Source: Pseudomonadota bacterium
GTDB taxonomy: Bacteria; Pseudomonadota; Alphaproteobacteria; Rhizobiales; Rhizobiaceae
Assembly: GCA_003242525.1 (NCBI GenBank)
Contig: QGUU01000214.1
Coordinates: 1 to 5,236, forward strand
Reading direction: 5' to 3'
Length of the DNA stretch: 5,236 nt
Position numbers and translations under genes: made by a program. Shown in pieces: positions 1 through 5,236 of the stretch. Below the pieces are notes generated by a model that had not been told where the DNA came from, searched no databases, and saw nothing but the letters and a program-made list of their open reading frames with translations. Every line of letters starts with the position of its first letter. Within the stretch, counting starts at the first letter, position 1.

Positions 1-299
1 GCGACAGGCTCGGCATCGAACTGAACCTGCAACGCCGTAGCCCCGATCGAGACCGGCATGTGGCGATGAGCTGCCGCGCGCGCGGAGGACCCCTTCGTCA
101 CGCCGGCGGAAGAACCCGCCTTCTTCTTGTGGGCCGGTGAGGCCGTGGCACGACCCCGGCTCGACAGTTTCAGCCGATGCACCTTGCCGATGACCGCATT
201 GCGGCTGACGCCCCCGAGTTGCGCAGCGATCTGGCTGGCCGAAAGGCCTTCCGCCCAGAGCTTGCGCAGAAGTTCGACGCGTTCGTCGGTCCAGTTCAT
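1..299 (-). CDS. gcrA: Cell-cycle regulator GcrA, N-terminal part (runs off left edge)
   Basis: The minus-strand reading frame starts at ATG 299-297 and stays open for 99 complete codons to the window edge, so the C-terminus is missing (family members are roughly 170 residues). It opens MNWTDERVELLRKLWAEGLS and continues with SASQIAAQLGGVSRNAVIGK, the hallmark GcrA N-terminal helix-turn-helix (about residues 1-45). An Ala/Ser/Lys-rich linker follows (about 50-80), as is usual between the DNA-binding domain and the C-terminal sigma-factor-interacting domain. The start is supported by AAGGAG (minus strand, 314-309), 9 nt upstream. In the family, GcrA works with RNA polymerase sigma-70 at promoters carrying GANTC sites methylated by CcrM, controlling cell-cycle genes in alphaproteobacteria. 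The gene is divergent from argD. Its upstream region carries five GANTC sites, compatible with methylation-dependent control. Identity is very secure from the N-terminus alone. Confidence 0.95.
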   Translation of the reverse strand, partial: MNWTDERVELLRKLWAEGLSASQIAAQLGGVSRNAVIGKVHRLKLSSRGRATASPAHKKKAGSSAGVTKGSSARAAAHRHMPVSIGATALQVQFDAEPV

Positions 300-333
300 G
301 AGACTGCGCTCCTTTCGAACCGCACGGCATCCA

Positions 334-478
334 GAATCCGTTCCCGTCCCGACTCTCGCCAGGTCAACACTACATCTTCCGGGATGATTAGATCCGCCGC
401 ACGAAATCTAGCTATTTCCTACTCACAATTACCGTATGCGTTGACTCGGTGACAAGAGTCCGAGCGGCAACATGATTC
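334..478. promoter_or_regulatory. Cluster of five GANTC (CcrM) sites upstream of gcrA
   Basis: GANTC occurs at 334-338 (GAATC), 351-355 (GACTC), 443-447 (GACTC), 456-460 (GAGTC) and 474-478 (GATTC). I scanned the window by eye and found only four others (2908, 4318, 4595, 4869), so more than half of all sites lie in under 3% of the sequence. CcrM adenine methylation of GANTC and GcrA recognition of methylated GANTC promoters are established in alphaproteobacteria. Inference: the cluster belongs to the gcrA promoter (and perhaps that of argD) and gives methylation-state or autoregulatory input. A weak minus-strand -35-like TTGTCA lies at 455-450, but I could not pair it with a good -10 element. 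Confidence 0.55.
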
Positions 479-567
479 GGTTTTCTCGGTTTTCCCCAAC
501 TTGCCTTTGTCCTGATACCGACCCGGCAAGCCTTTGTGGACCAGAACTCATTCGAGCTTTTCGTTGA
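472..567 (+). CDS. Possible 31-residue upstream ORF (leader-peptide candidate)
   Basis: ATG at 472-474 opens 31 codons ending in TGA 565-567. The product begins MIRFSRFSPT and ends PELIRAFR. It has four arginines (residues 3, 6, 28, 31), two of them in the last four codons, CGA 553-555 and CGT 562-564. No good Shine-Dalgarno precedes it; only a weak GAG at 462-464. It has no recognisable domain. Interest lies only in its position: it stops 29 nt before an intrinsic terminator that precedes an arginine-biosynthesis gene. It may well be a chance ORF. Confidence 0.2.
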   Translation: MIRFSRFSPTCLCPDTDPASLCGPELIRAFR

Positions 568-592
568 CTTCGCGGCCGAAAACCACGATAAG
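564..592 (+). promoter_or_regulatory. Candidate argD promoter (weak)
   Basis: TTGACT at 564-569 is separated by 17 nt from GATAAG at 587-592, a fair -35 and a mediocre -10 by sigma-70 rules. The predicted start near 598-600 would fall inside the left arm of the terminator hairpin, so transcripts from here would lack part of the stem and escape termination while transcripts from further upstream would be stopped. This rests on motif matching only. Alphaproteobacterial -10 elements are poorly conserved, so another promoter is quite possible. Confidence 0.3.
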
Positions 593-596
593 CCGC

Positions 597-630
597 AAAA
601 GGCCGCCGCGTTGGCGGCTTTTTGATTTTT
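597..630 (+). terminator. Rho-independent terminator in the argD leader
   Basis: The left arm AAAAGGCCGCC (597-607) pairs with GGCGGCTTTTT (613-623) around the 5-nt loop GCGTT, giving 11 bp including one G-U wobble. A T-rich tail follows (GATTTTT, 624-630). This is a textbook intrinsic terminator on the plus strand. The minus strand also reads stem plus TTTT, so it may act both ways. It ends about 20 nt before argD's start codon, and no annotated gene lies upstream on this strand because gcrA is divergent. It therefore implies an unannotated short transcript, an attenuator, or an insulator against antisense or spurious transcription. Confidence 0.75.
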
Positions 631-651
631 CCGGTTCCGGAGAAGCATATA

Positions 652-1848
652 ATGAGCGGTTCGGCGCTTTACGAGACCTTTGTCCGTGCACCCCTGATCT
701 TCGACCATGGCGAAGGGTCCTGGCTGGTGACGGACCGAGGCGAGCGCTACCTCGATTTCGCCGCCGGCATCGCGGTCAATTCCCTTGGTCACAGCCATCC
801 GCACCTGGTCGGCGCATTGACCGAGCAGGCAGCAAAGCTGTGGCATGTCTCCAATCTCTACGAAATCCCCGCACAGACCCGCCTGGGCGAGCGGCTGGTG
901 GAGGCGAGCTTCGCCGACAGGGTGTTCTTCACGAATTCCGGCGCCGAGGCCCTGGAATGCGCGATAAAGACGGCGCGGCGCTACCAGTTCGTAGAAGGCC
1001 GTCCCGAGCGCTATCGCATCATCACCTTCGAGGGCGCGTTCCACGGCCGCACGCTGGCGACCATCGCCGCAGGCGGCCAGAAGAAATATCTCGAAGGCTT
1101 CGGGCCCAAGGTGGACGGGTTCGACCAGGTGCCTTTCAACGATCTCGATGCCGCCGAGAAGGCAATCGGACCCGAGACGGCGGCCATCCTGCTCGAGCCG
1201 GTGCAGGGCGAAGGCGGCATACGCGATTTTCCGCTTCAGTCGCTCAAGCGCCTGCGCCAGCTTTGCGACGAGCATGGGCTGCTCCTGATCTTCGATGAGG
1301 TCCAGTGCGGTGTCGGCCGTACCGGCAAGCTGTTTGCCCATGAATGGGCTGGCGTCGCGCCGGACCTGATGGCCATAGCCAAGGGCATAGGCGGCGGTTT
1401 CCCCATGGGCGCCTGCCTGGCCACGGCGGAGGCGGCCAAGGGCATGACCGCCGGCGTGCATGGCACGACCTTCGGCGGCAATCCGCTGGCCATGGCGGTG
1501 GGCAACGCGGTGCTCGACGTGGTGCTGGAGCCCGGCTTCCTGGACGAGGTGCAGCGCAAGGCGTTGCTTTTCCGGCAGGGCCTTGCCGCGATTGCCGACG
1601 AATATCCGGGCGTCATTGAAAGCGTGCGCGGCAGCGGCCTGATGCTGGGCCTGAAATGCGCCGTTTCCAATACCGAGCTCAACGCGGCCCTGCGCCAGCA
1701 ACACCTCCTTGCCGTACCAGCCGGTGACAATGTGATCCGGCTCCTGCCGCCGCTCACCGTCACCGACGAGGAAATCCGCGAAGGGCTGGAGCGCATACGC
1801 GCCGGCGCGAAGCACGTGGCCGAAACCGCTTCGGCAACCGCGAAGTGA
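652..1848 (+). CDS. argD: Acetylornithine aminotransferase ArgD
   Basis: This 398-residue, class-III PLP-dependent aminotransferase has the usual ArgD length (about 390-410). It transfers the amino group of glutamate to N-acetylglutamate semialdehyde to give N-acetylornithine in the cytoplasmic arginine pathway; many homologues also act on succinyl-diaminopimelate. Visible motifs are the cofactor-phosphate loop NSGAEA (95-100), FHGRT (130-134), [12 protein letters not shown] (214-225, with Asp215 contacting the pyridine nitrogen), the Schiff-base lysine in [13 protein letters not shown] (Lys244) and GTTFGGNP (271-278). ATG 652 is preferred because GGAGAAG (639-645) lies 6 nt upstream and the protein then begins [15 protein letters not shown], as in relatives. 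A TTG at 622 in frame would start inside the terminator and is unlikely. The gene is followed after 11 nt by argF, so co-transcription is expected. OAT or GabT identity is less likely given the argF neighbour. Confidence 0.95.
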   Translation: MSGSALYETFVRAPLIFDHGEGSWLVTDRGERYLDFAAGIAVNSLGHSHPHLVGALTEQAAKLWHVSNLYEIPAQTRLGERLVEASFADRVFFTNSGAEALECAIKTARRYQFVEGRPERYRIITFEGAFHGRTLATIAAGGQKKYLEGFGPKVDGFDQVPFNDLDAAEKAIGPETAAILLEPVQGEGGIRDFPLQSLKRLRQLCDEHGLLLIFDEVQCGVGRTGKLFAHEWAGVAPDLMAIAKGIGGGFPMGACLATAEAAKGMTAGVHGTTFGGNPLAMAVGNAVLDVVLEPGFLDEVQRKALLFRQGLAAIADEYPGVIESVRGSGLMLGLKCAVSNTELNAALRQQHLLAVPAGDNVIRLLPPLTVTDEEIREGLERIRAGAKHVAETASATAK

Positions 1849-1859
1849 CCGGAGCTGCC

Positions 1860-2770
1860 ATGACCCTGCGCCACTTCACCGATCTTTCAGCCGTTTCGGA
1901 AGCGGACCTGCGTGCGATCCTGGACGATGCTGCAGCCCGCAAGGCGCGCCTCAAGGCGGGAGAGCGCTTACGCCCGCTGGAGGGCAAGGTTCTTGCGATG
2001 ATATTCGACAAGCCGTCGACGCGCACCCGCGTTTCTTTTGATGTCGGCATGCGCCAGCTCGGTGGCGAAACGATCATGCTGACCGGAGCCGAAATGCAAC
2101 TCGGCCGCTCCGAAACCATCGCTGATACGGCCAAGGTCTATCGCGCTATGTGGACGCCATAATGATCCGCACCACGTCGCACGACCGGCTGATCGAGCTG
2201 ACGGAAAATGCGACAATCCCGGTCATCAACGGCCTGACCGACGACACGCATCCCTGCCAGCTCATGGCCGACATCATGACTTTCGAGGAACATCGCGGTC
2301 CGGTCGCTGGAAAGACCTTCGCCTGGAGCGGCGACGGCAACAATGTGCTGCACTCGCTGCTGGAAGCGTCGGCCCGGTTCCGTTTCAACCTCAACATAGC
2401 CGTCCCCGAAGGCAGCGAGCCCAACCCGAAATATGTCGAATGGGCGCGCAACAATGGCGGGCAGATACGCATCACCCGCAGCGCCGAAGAGGCGGTGGAG
2501 GGGGCAGACTGCGTTGTCACCGATACATGGGTTTCGATGGGGCAGGAGCACCGTGCCCGCGGCCACAACGTCTTCATGCCCTACCAGGTAAACGCCGCGC
2601 TGATGGCCAGGGCGAAACCGGACGCGCTGTTCATGCACTGCCTGCCGGCGCACAGGGGCGAGGAAGTCACCGACGAGGTGATAGACGGGCCGCATTCGGT
2701 GGTCTTCGACGAGGCCGAGAACCGGCTGCATGCGCAGAAGGCCGTGCTGGCCTGGTGCCTCGGCGCTTGA
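1860..2770 (+). pseudogene. argF: Ornithine carbamoyltransferase ArgF, disrupted by a -1 frameshift
   Basis: OTCase condenses carbamoyl phosphate and ornithine to citrulline. ATG 1860 has GGAG at 1851-1854, and the gene follows argD by 11 nt. Frame 1 reads correctly through Val93 (codon 2136-2138), including the carbamoyl-phosphate motif STRT (53-56). It then goes out of frame and stops at TAA 2160-2162 (100 residues). The proper continuation [17 protein letters not shown] resumes at TCG 2141 in the next frame and runs to TGA 2768-2770. It carries HPCQ (131-134), the ornithine loop with DTWVSMG (222-228) and HCLPAHRG (260-267). One base is missing between about 2136 and 2140: GTC-TA-TCG where GTC-nTA-TCG is expected. 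Repairing it gives 303 residues, the normal OTCase length. No other lesion is seen, so this is either a sequence error or a very recent mutation. TAATG (2160-2164) would permit reinitiation at Met 2162, but neither half alone should be an enzyme. Confidence 0.93.
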
Positions 2771-2778
2771 AGGCAGCC

Positions 2779-2806
2779 GTGATGGTGCCTATCTGGGGCC
2801 CATCAC
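2779..2806. other. Short inverted repeat between argF and hslO
   Basis: GTGATGG (2779-2785) and CCATCAC (2800-2806) form a perfect 7-bp stem with a 14-nt loop in the 100-bp gap after argF. No T-run follows, so it does not look like an intrinsic terminator, and read-through from argF into hslO remains plausible. It could equally be an RNA-stability hairpin or chance. Confidence 0.3.
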
Positions 2807-2870
2807 CGCAAATGCAGCCAGTACCGCGGCACGCCACTTGTCTGGCGCGGCCGACGGCCGGAGACACGCC

Positions 2871-3869
2871 ATGCCGAAAGCCATGCCCTTGACCGAACGG
2901 GGCCCCAGACTCGGCGAATTCGACCATGCCGGAGACGATCATGTCGTTCCCTTCCAGGTCGATCCGCTCGACGTACGGGGTCGTGCCGTGCAACTCGGCC
3001 CCATGCTCGACGCAATACTGTCGCGCCACGCCTATCCGGAGCCGGTTGCCCGGCTCCTGGCCCAGGCTTGCGTGGTCACGGTGCTGCTCGGCACATCGCT
3101 CAAGTTCCAGGGCAAGTTCATACTTCAGACCCGAACGGAAGGACCGGTGGACATGCTGGTGGCCGACTTCGCCACCCCGCATGCGCTGCGCGCCTATGCC
3201 CGTTTCGATGCGGAGCGGCTGGCAGAGCTGACCGCTGCCGGCACCGTATCGGACGAGACGTTGCTTGGCACGGGCGTCCTGGCGCTGACCATCGACCAGG
3301 GCGCACACATGCAGCGCTATCAGGGCATCGTCCAGCTCGATGGTATCGGTCTGGAGGAAGCGGCGCGCGTCTATTTTCGCCAGTCGGAGCAGATCCCGAC
3401 GGACCTCAGGCTTGCCGTGGCGCGCCAGCTTTTGCCTGGCGGCCGCAGCCAATGGCGCGCGGGGGGCCTGCTTGCGCAATTCCTGCCGGAAGCCCCGGAG
3501 CGCATGCGCCCGCCGGATCTTCACGGCGGCGACGGCGACCCGTCCGAGCCCGCCCATGACCCGCTCGACAATGCGTGGCAGGAAGCGCGAGCACTCATAG
3601 GCACTGTGGAGCCGAGCGAGTTGATCGATCCCACCGTGGGCGCCGAGCGGCTGCTGTTCCGGTTGTTCCATGAACAGGGCGTGCGCGTGTTCGAAGCCGT
3701 CGGCGTGGCCGACAAATGCTCCTGCTCGCGCGAGAAGGTCCATGGCGTCCTGTCGGGCTTTTCCGCAGAAGAGATCCGCCAGAGCACCGAGGACGGCAAG
3801 ATAACGGTCGCCTGCGAATTCTGCTCGACGACCTACACTTTCGATCCTGCGGAGTTCGATGCCAGGTAG
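2871..3869 (+). CDS. hslO: Redox-regulated chaperone Hsp33
   Basis: Hsp33 is a cytosolic holdase that is activated when oxidation releases zinc from a C-terminal cysteine switch. The 332-residue product shows the N-terminal substrate-binding domain with LLGTSLKFQGKFILQT (72-87) followed by GPVDMLVADF (91-100) and YQGIVQLDG (from about 150). It ends with the zinc/redox centre: CSC (Cys283, Cys285) and CEFC (Cys315, Cys318), the diagnostic CxC...CxxC pattern, all four cysteines intact. It is slightly longer than the E. coli protein (about 290), mostly at the N-terminus and in a linker, as in rhizobial homologues recalled from memory. ATG 2871 is chosen for GGAGA at 2860-2864 (7-nt spacing to the Shine-Dalgarno core). 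ATG 2883 is a possible alternative. The open frame upstream of 2871 lies in the intergenic gap and argF and does not look like Hsp33. It is codirectional with argD-argF and convergent with apaG. Confidence 0.95.
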   Translation: MPKAMPLTERGPRLGEFDHAGDDHVVPFQVDPLDVRGRAVQLGPMLDAILSRHAYPEPVARLLAQACVVTVLLGTSLKFQGKFILQTRTEGPVDMLVADFATPHALRAYARFDAERLAELTAAGTVSDETLLGTGVLALTIDQGAHMQRYQGIVQLDGIGLEEAARVYFRQSEQIPTDLRLAVARQLLPGGRSQWRAGGLLAQFLPEAPERMRPPDLHGGDGDPSEPAHDPLDNAWQEARALIGTVEPSELIDPTVGAERLLFRLFHEQGVRVFEAVGVADKCSCSREKVHGVLSGFSAEEIRQSTEDGKITVACEFCSTTYTFDPAEFDAR

Positions 3870-3873
3870 CACC

Positions 3874-3903
3874 TTTCCTTCCCCGCGCTGCCGGGGAAGG
3901 AAA
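3874..3903. terminator. Perfect 12-bp palindromic hairpin between convergent hslO and apaG
   Basis: TTTCCTTCCCCG (3874-3885) and CGGGGAAGGAAA (3892-3903) are exact reverse complements around the 6-nt loop CGCTGC. The hairpin begins 4 nt after the hslO stop and ends 2 nt from the apaG stop, so it can form at the 3' end of both transcripts. Neither strand has a T-tract after the stem, so it is not a canonical intrinsic terminator. It may be a 3'-end stabiliser, a Rho-assisted terminator, or a copy of a REP-like intergenic palindrome of the CCTTCCCCGC/GCGGGGAAGG type. Confidence 0.6.
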
Positions 3904-3905
3904 CA

Positions 3906-4298
3906 TCAGTTCACCGTGCGGGCGGAGCCGGGCAAATCCAGCGAGAATGCCGGTATGTCGATTTCAAACAGTTCGCCGCGCTCGTTGCGCATGGTGTAGA
4001 ACCCCACCATGATGCCGGACGGCGTGGGAAGCGGGCAACCGGACGTGTACTGGAAACTGTCTCCGGGATGCAGTTCGGGCTGTTCACCGACGACGCCGGC
4101 GCCGCGCACTTCCTCAACCCGTCCGGTACCATCGGTGATGCGCCAGTAACGTGAGAGAAGCTGCACGAACTCGTCCGACTGGTTTTCTATGGTGACGCGA
4201 TACGCCCAGACGTAACGCCCCGCTTCCGGATCGGAACGCTCCGGCAGATAAAAGGGCTCCACTTCTACTGCAATGCCTCGGGTGACTGCGCGGTACAT
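3906..4298 (-). CDS. apaG: ApaG protein (DUF525, Co2+/Mg2+ homeostasis-linked)
   Basis: The 130-residue product has normal ApaG length and covers the whole family: [20 protein letters not shown] at the start, [12 protein letters not shown] (29-40), [11 protein letters not shown] (47-57), the GxGxxG motif GAGVVG (66-71), [19 protein letters not shown] (77-95) and the C-terminal GFYTM...[11 protein letters not shown]. ApaG proteins are fibronectin/immunoglobulin-like beta-sandwiches. Enterobacterial mutants link the family to cobalt/magnesium resistance, but the molecular role is not settled. ATG 4298-4296 matches the family start. AAGG lies just 2 nt upstream of the start codon, which is weak and unusually close. 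The frame stays open upstream to 4487, but that would overlap the divergent gene and shows no ApaG similarity. There is no ksgA or apaH partner in the window, unlike the enterobacterial operon. Confidence 0.93.
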   Translation of the reverse strand: MYRAVTRGIAVEVEPFYLPERSDPEAGRYVWAYRVTIENQSDEFVQLLSRYWRITDGTGRVEEVRGAGVVGEQPELHPGDSFQYTSGCPLPTPSGIMVGFYTMRNERGELFEIDIPAFSLDLPGSARTVN

Positions 4299-4377
4299 GC
4301 CCTTAGTCTCGGTCGCCGAGTCTCGCCGGTCAATCGGGCAGACTGGCGCAATCTGATACATTGGGCGATGATTGGGC
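4299..4377. promoter_or_regulatory. Divergent apaG / YjbR-like promoter region with short direct repeats
   Basis: These 79 bp must hold the promoters and leaders of two divergent genes. Visible are AGTCTCG twice, 14 bp apart (4305-4311 and 4319-4325), a small hairpin CTCGG-TCG-CCGAG (4308-4320), one GANTC (GAGTC, 4318-4322), and ATTGGGC twice, 11 bp apart (4360-4366 and 4371-4377), the second copy abutting the ATG at 4378. No clear -35/-10 pair was recognised. Assigning these as operator sites would be speculation. Confidence 0.35.
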
Positions 4378-4701
4378 ATGCTGACGCCCGCCAAGTTCGC
4401 CACGATTGCGCTCGGCTTTCCCGAAGCCGTGCAGGGCGCCCATTTCGACGTCACCGATTTCCGGGTGCGGGGAAAGATCTTCGCCACGTTGCGTGAGAAG
4501 GACGGCCGGGCTGTGCTGAAGCTGGCGCCCGACCAGCAAAAGCTGCTGATGGAAACCGCCGGCGGTCAGTTCGTCCCGGCCTCCGGTTCATGGGGACTCA
4601 AGGGTTGGACGCAGGTGATGCTGGACCGGGTCGATGAAGGGACGATGCGCCATGCCATGGCGATCGCCTGGCGCACGGTAGCGCCAAAATCCCTACGCTG
4701 A
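4378..4701 (+). CDS. MmcQ/YjbR-family small protein
   Basis: The 107-residue product matches the MmcQ/YjbR family (annotated as DNA-binding proteins on structural grounds; cellular role unknown). Family features are an N-terminal helix followed by [19 protein letters not shown] (12-30), GKIFATL (32-38), a strand plus VLKLAPDQQ (46-54), and [14 protein letters not shown] (70-83) leading to a C-terminal helix ending in [16 protein letters not shown] 4378 gives the family-typical N-terminus; a TTG at 4372 would add two residues. No Shine-Dalgarno is evident, so initiation may be weak or leaderless. It is divergent from apaG and convergent with metZ, its stop lying only 12 nt from the metZ stop, with no hairpin between. 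The context gives no functional clue. Confidence 0.88.
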   Translation: MLTPAKFATIALGFPEAVQGAHFDVTDFRVRGKIFATLREKDGRAVLKLAPDQQKLLMETAGGQFVPASGSWGLKGWTQVMLDRVDEGTMRHAMAIAWRTVAPKSLR

Positions 4702-4713
4702 CCGGAAGCAGCC

Positions 4714-5236
4714 TCAAACCCTGTCGAGGGCCTGAACGATGTCCCCAATCAGATCTTCGGGGTCCTCAAGGCCGATCGAAAGCCGCACGGTTCCAGGCCG
4801 AATGCCGAGTTCTGCGCGCGCCTCGTCCGTCAGGTTCTTGTGCGTCGTCGTAGCGGGGTGCGTGATCAGACTCTTGGCGTCGCCGAGATTGTTGGACATG
4901 AGAACGATTTCCAGCGCGTTCTCAAATGCGAAGGCCGCCTCCTTTCCTCCCTTCAGATCGAAGCAGATCAGCGTCGAACCGCCGGCCATCTGCTTCTTCA
5001 CTATGTCCGCCTGGGGATGGTCGTCCCGCCCGGGATAGATCACGCGCGTCACCTTCGGATGGTCGGCCAGCAGGTCCGCAATGCGGCCTGCGGATGCCGT
5101 CTGCTGGCGCACGCGCAATGCCAGGGTCTCCAGCCCCTTCAGCAATACCCAGGCATTGAAGGGGGAGAGAGAGGGACCGGTGTGGCGGAAATAGTCGTGG
5201 AGGTTCTCGTCGATCCACTTCTTGTCCGAGAGAACG
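4714..5236 (-). CDS. metZ: O-succinylhomoserine sulfhydrylase MetZ, C-terminal part (runs off right edge)
   Basis: Only the last 173 residues are present (first full codon at 5235, stop TGA 4716-4714); the N-terminus and the PLP-binding lysine lie outside the window. The product belongs to the Cys/Met-metabolism PLP enzyme family, which includes MetB, MetC, MetY and MetZ. Family motifs are HTGPSLSPFNAWVLLKGLET, RVIYPG, GGSTLICFDLKGG, SNNLGDAKSLITHPATTTH (substrate and cofactor region) and GTVRLSIGLED, whose arginine binds the substrate carboxylate. The HTGP...SPFNAW and LITHPATTTHKNL wording is that of rhizobial MetZ, which uses sulfide and O-succinylhomoserine to form homocysteine for methionine synthesis. 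MetB or MetY assignment is less likely but cannot be excluded from a fragment. Confidence 0.9.
   Translation of the reverse strand, partial: VLSDKKWIDENLHDYFRHTGPSLSPFNAWVLLKGLETLALRVRQQTASAGRIADLLADHPKVTRVIYPGRDDHPQADIVKKQMAGGSTLICFDLKGGKEAAFAFENALEIVLMSNNLGDAKSLITHPATTTHKNLTDEARAELGIRPGTVRLSIGLEDPEDLIGDIVQALDRV

Larger units (their letters stand above)
300..651. other. Divergent intergenic region gcrA/argD
   Basis: This 352-bp stretch separates the start codons of gcrA (left) and argD (right). It is visibly more AT-rich than the flanking genes. It contains the gcrA ribosome-binding site (309-314), five GANTC motifs (334-478), a possible 31-codon ORF (472-567), an imperfect inverted repeat CTTGCC/GGCAAG (500-505 and 525-530), an 8-bp direct repeat GCCTTTGT (503-510 and 530-537), a duplicated CGTTGACT (439-446 and 562-569) and an intrinsic-terminator hairpin (597-630). 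No convincing tRNA or known riboswitch was recognised. No CtrA-type TTAA-N7-TTAA motif is present. Confidence 0.8.

Noticed and set aside
622..651. Upstream TTG start for argD adding 10 residues
   Set aside because: It would begin in the terminator T-tail without a Shine-Dalgarno; ATG 652 has GGAGAAG at proper distance and gives the family N-terminus.
534..1298. Plus-strand frame from a TTG at 534 with an Arg-rich stretch (SRKRPPRWR) over the terminator
   Set aside because: It has no ribosome-binding site, overlaps argD in the wrong frame, and the Arg/Pro run arises from the GC-rich hairpin arms. A leader peptide would be short, but this frame does not stop until 1298.
412..1815. 467-codon open frame on the minus strand opposite argD
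   Set aside because: It lies antisense to a certain argD, its product is low-complexity Ala/Gly/Arg/His-rich with no recognisable motif, and it is explained by codon-position GC bias of the real gene.
2130..2150. Programmed ribosomal frameshift in argF
   Set aside because: No slippery heptamer, stop-codon context or downstream pseudoknot was evident, and OTCase is not known to use recoding; a lost base is simpler.
2730..2870. N-terminal extension of hslO back into argF
   Set aside because: The extra 47 residues have no Hsp33 similarity and come from argF out of frame and the intergenic gap; ATG 2871 has a good ribosome-binding site.
2667..3872. 401-codon open frame on the minus strand opposite hslO and the end of argF
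   Set aside because: It covers two recognised genes on the other strand, has no family-like sequence and no ribosome-binding site; a mirror frame in GC-rich DNA.
4299..4487. 63-residue N-terminal extension of apaG
   Set aside because: It would overlap the divergent YjbR-like gene, and the added residues do not match the ApaG family, which starts at the [15 protein letters not shown] segment.
1..5236. A novel defence, mobile or biosynthetic system
   Set aside because: All substantial genes are recognised housekeeping families with normal motifs, and there are no integrase, transposase, toxin or repeat-array signatures. The novelty, if any, is regulatory and lies at 300-651.

Overview
The window looks like a chromosomal housekeeping segment from a GC-rich alphaproteobacterium, most likely of the order Hyphomicrobiales/Rhizobiales (Mesorhizobium/Nitratireductor-like; family-level placement is my inference from protein similarity recalled from memory). 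The best evidence is a gcrA gene, which is essentially restricted to Alphaproteobacteria, together with rhizobial-type ArgD, ArgF, Hsp33, ApaG and MetZ proteins. I see no mobile element, CRISPR array, rRNA or tRNA.

Layout: (1) 1-299, minus strand, the N-terminal part of the cell-cycle regulator GcrA, running off the left edge. (2) 300-651, a 352-bp divergent intergenic region holding a tight cluster of five GANTC (CcrM methylation) sites, a possible 31-codon ORF and a strong intrinsic-terminator hairpin ending about 28 bp before argD. (3) 652-3869, plus strand: argD, argF and hslO. argD and argF are 11 nt apart and form an arginine-biosynthesis pair. argF carries a -1 frameshift near codon 94 that splits an otherwise perfect ornithine carbamoyltransferase into two pieces. 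hslO (Hsp33) follows after a 100-bp gap. (4) 3870-3905, a perfect 12-bp-stem palindrome between the convergent hslO and apaG. (5) 3906-4298, minus strand, apaG. (6) 4299-4377, a 79-bp divergent gap with short direct repeats. (7) 4378-4701, plus strand, a small MmcQ/YjbR-family protein. (8) 4714-5236, minus strand, the C-terminal 173 residues of MetZ (O-succinylhomoserine sulfhydrylase), running off the right edge.

How the genes relate: ArgD makes N-acetylornithine (and, in bacteria using the DAP pathway, may serve lysine synthesis) and ArgF turns ornithine into citrulline. Hsp33 is a redox-activated holdase, ApaG a small beta-sandwich protein, and MetZ makes homocysteine. They share a neighbourhood rather than one pathway. 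The window is mostly conventional. The observations that deserve a second look are the argF frameshift, the GANTC cluster in front of gcrA, and the terminator in front of argD. That terminator has no upstream gene to end and can be drawn as part of a ribosome-controlled attenuator; this last idea is speculative.
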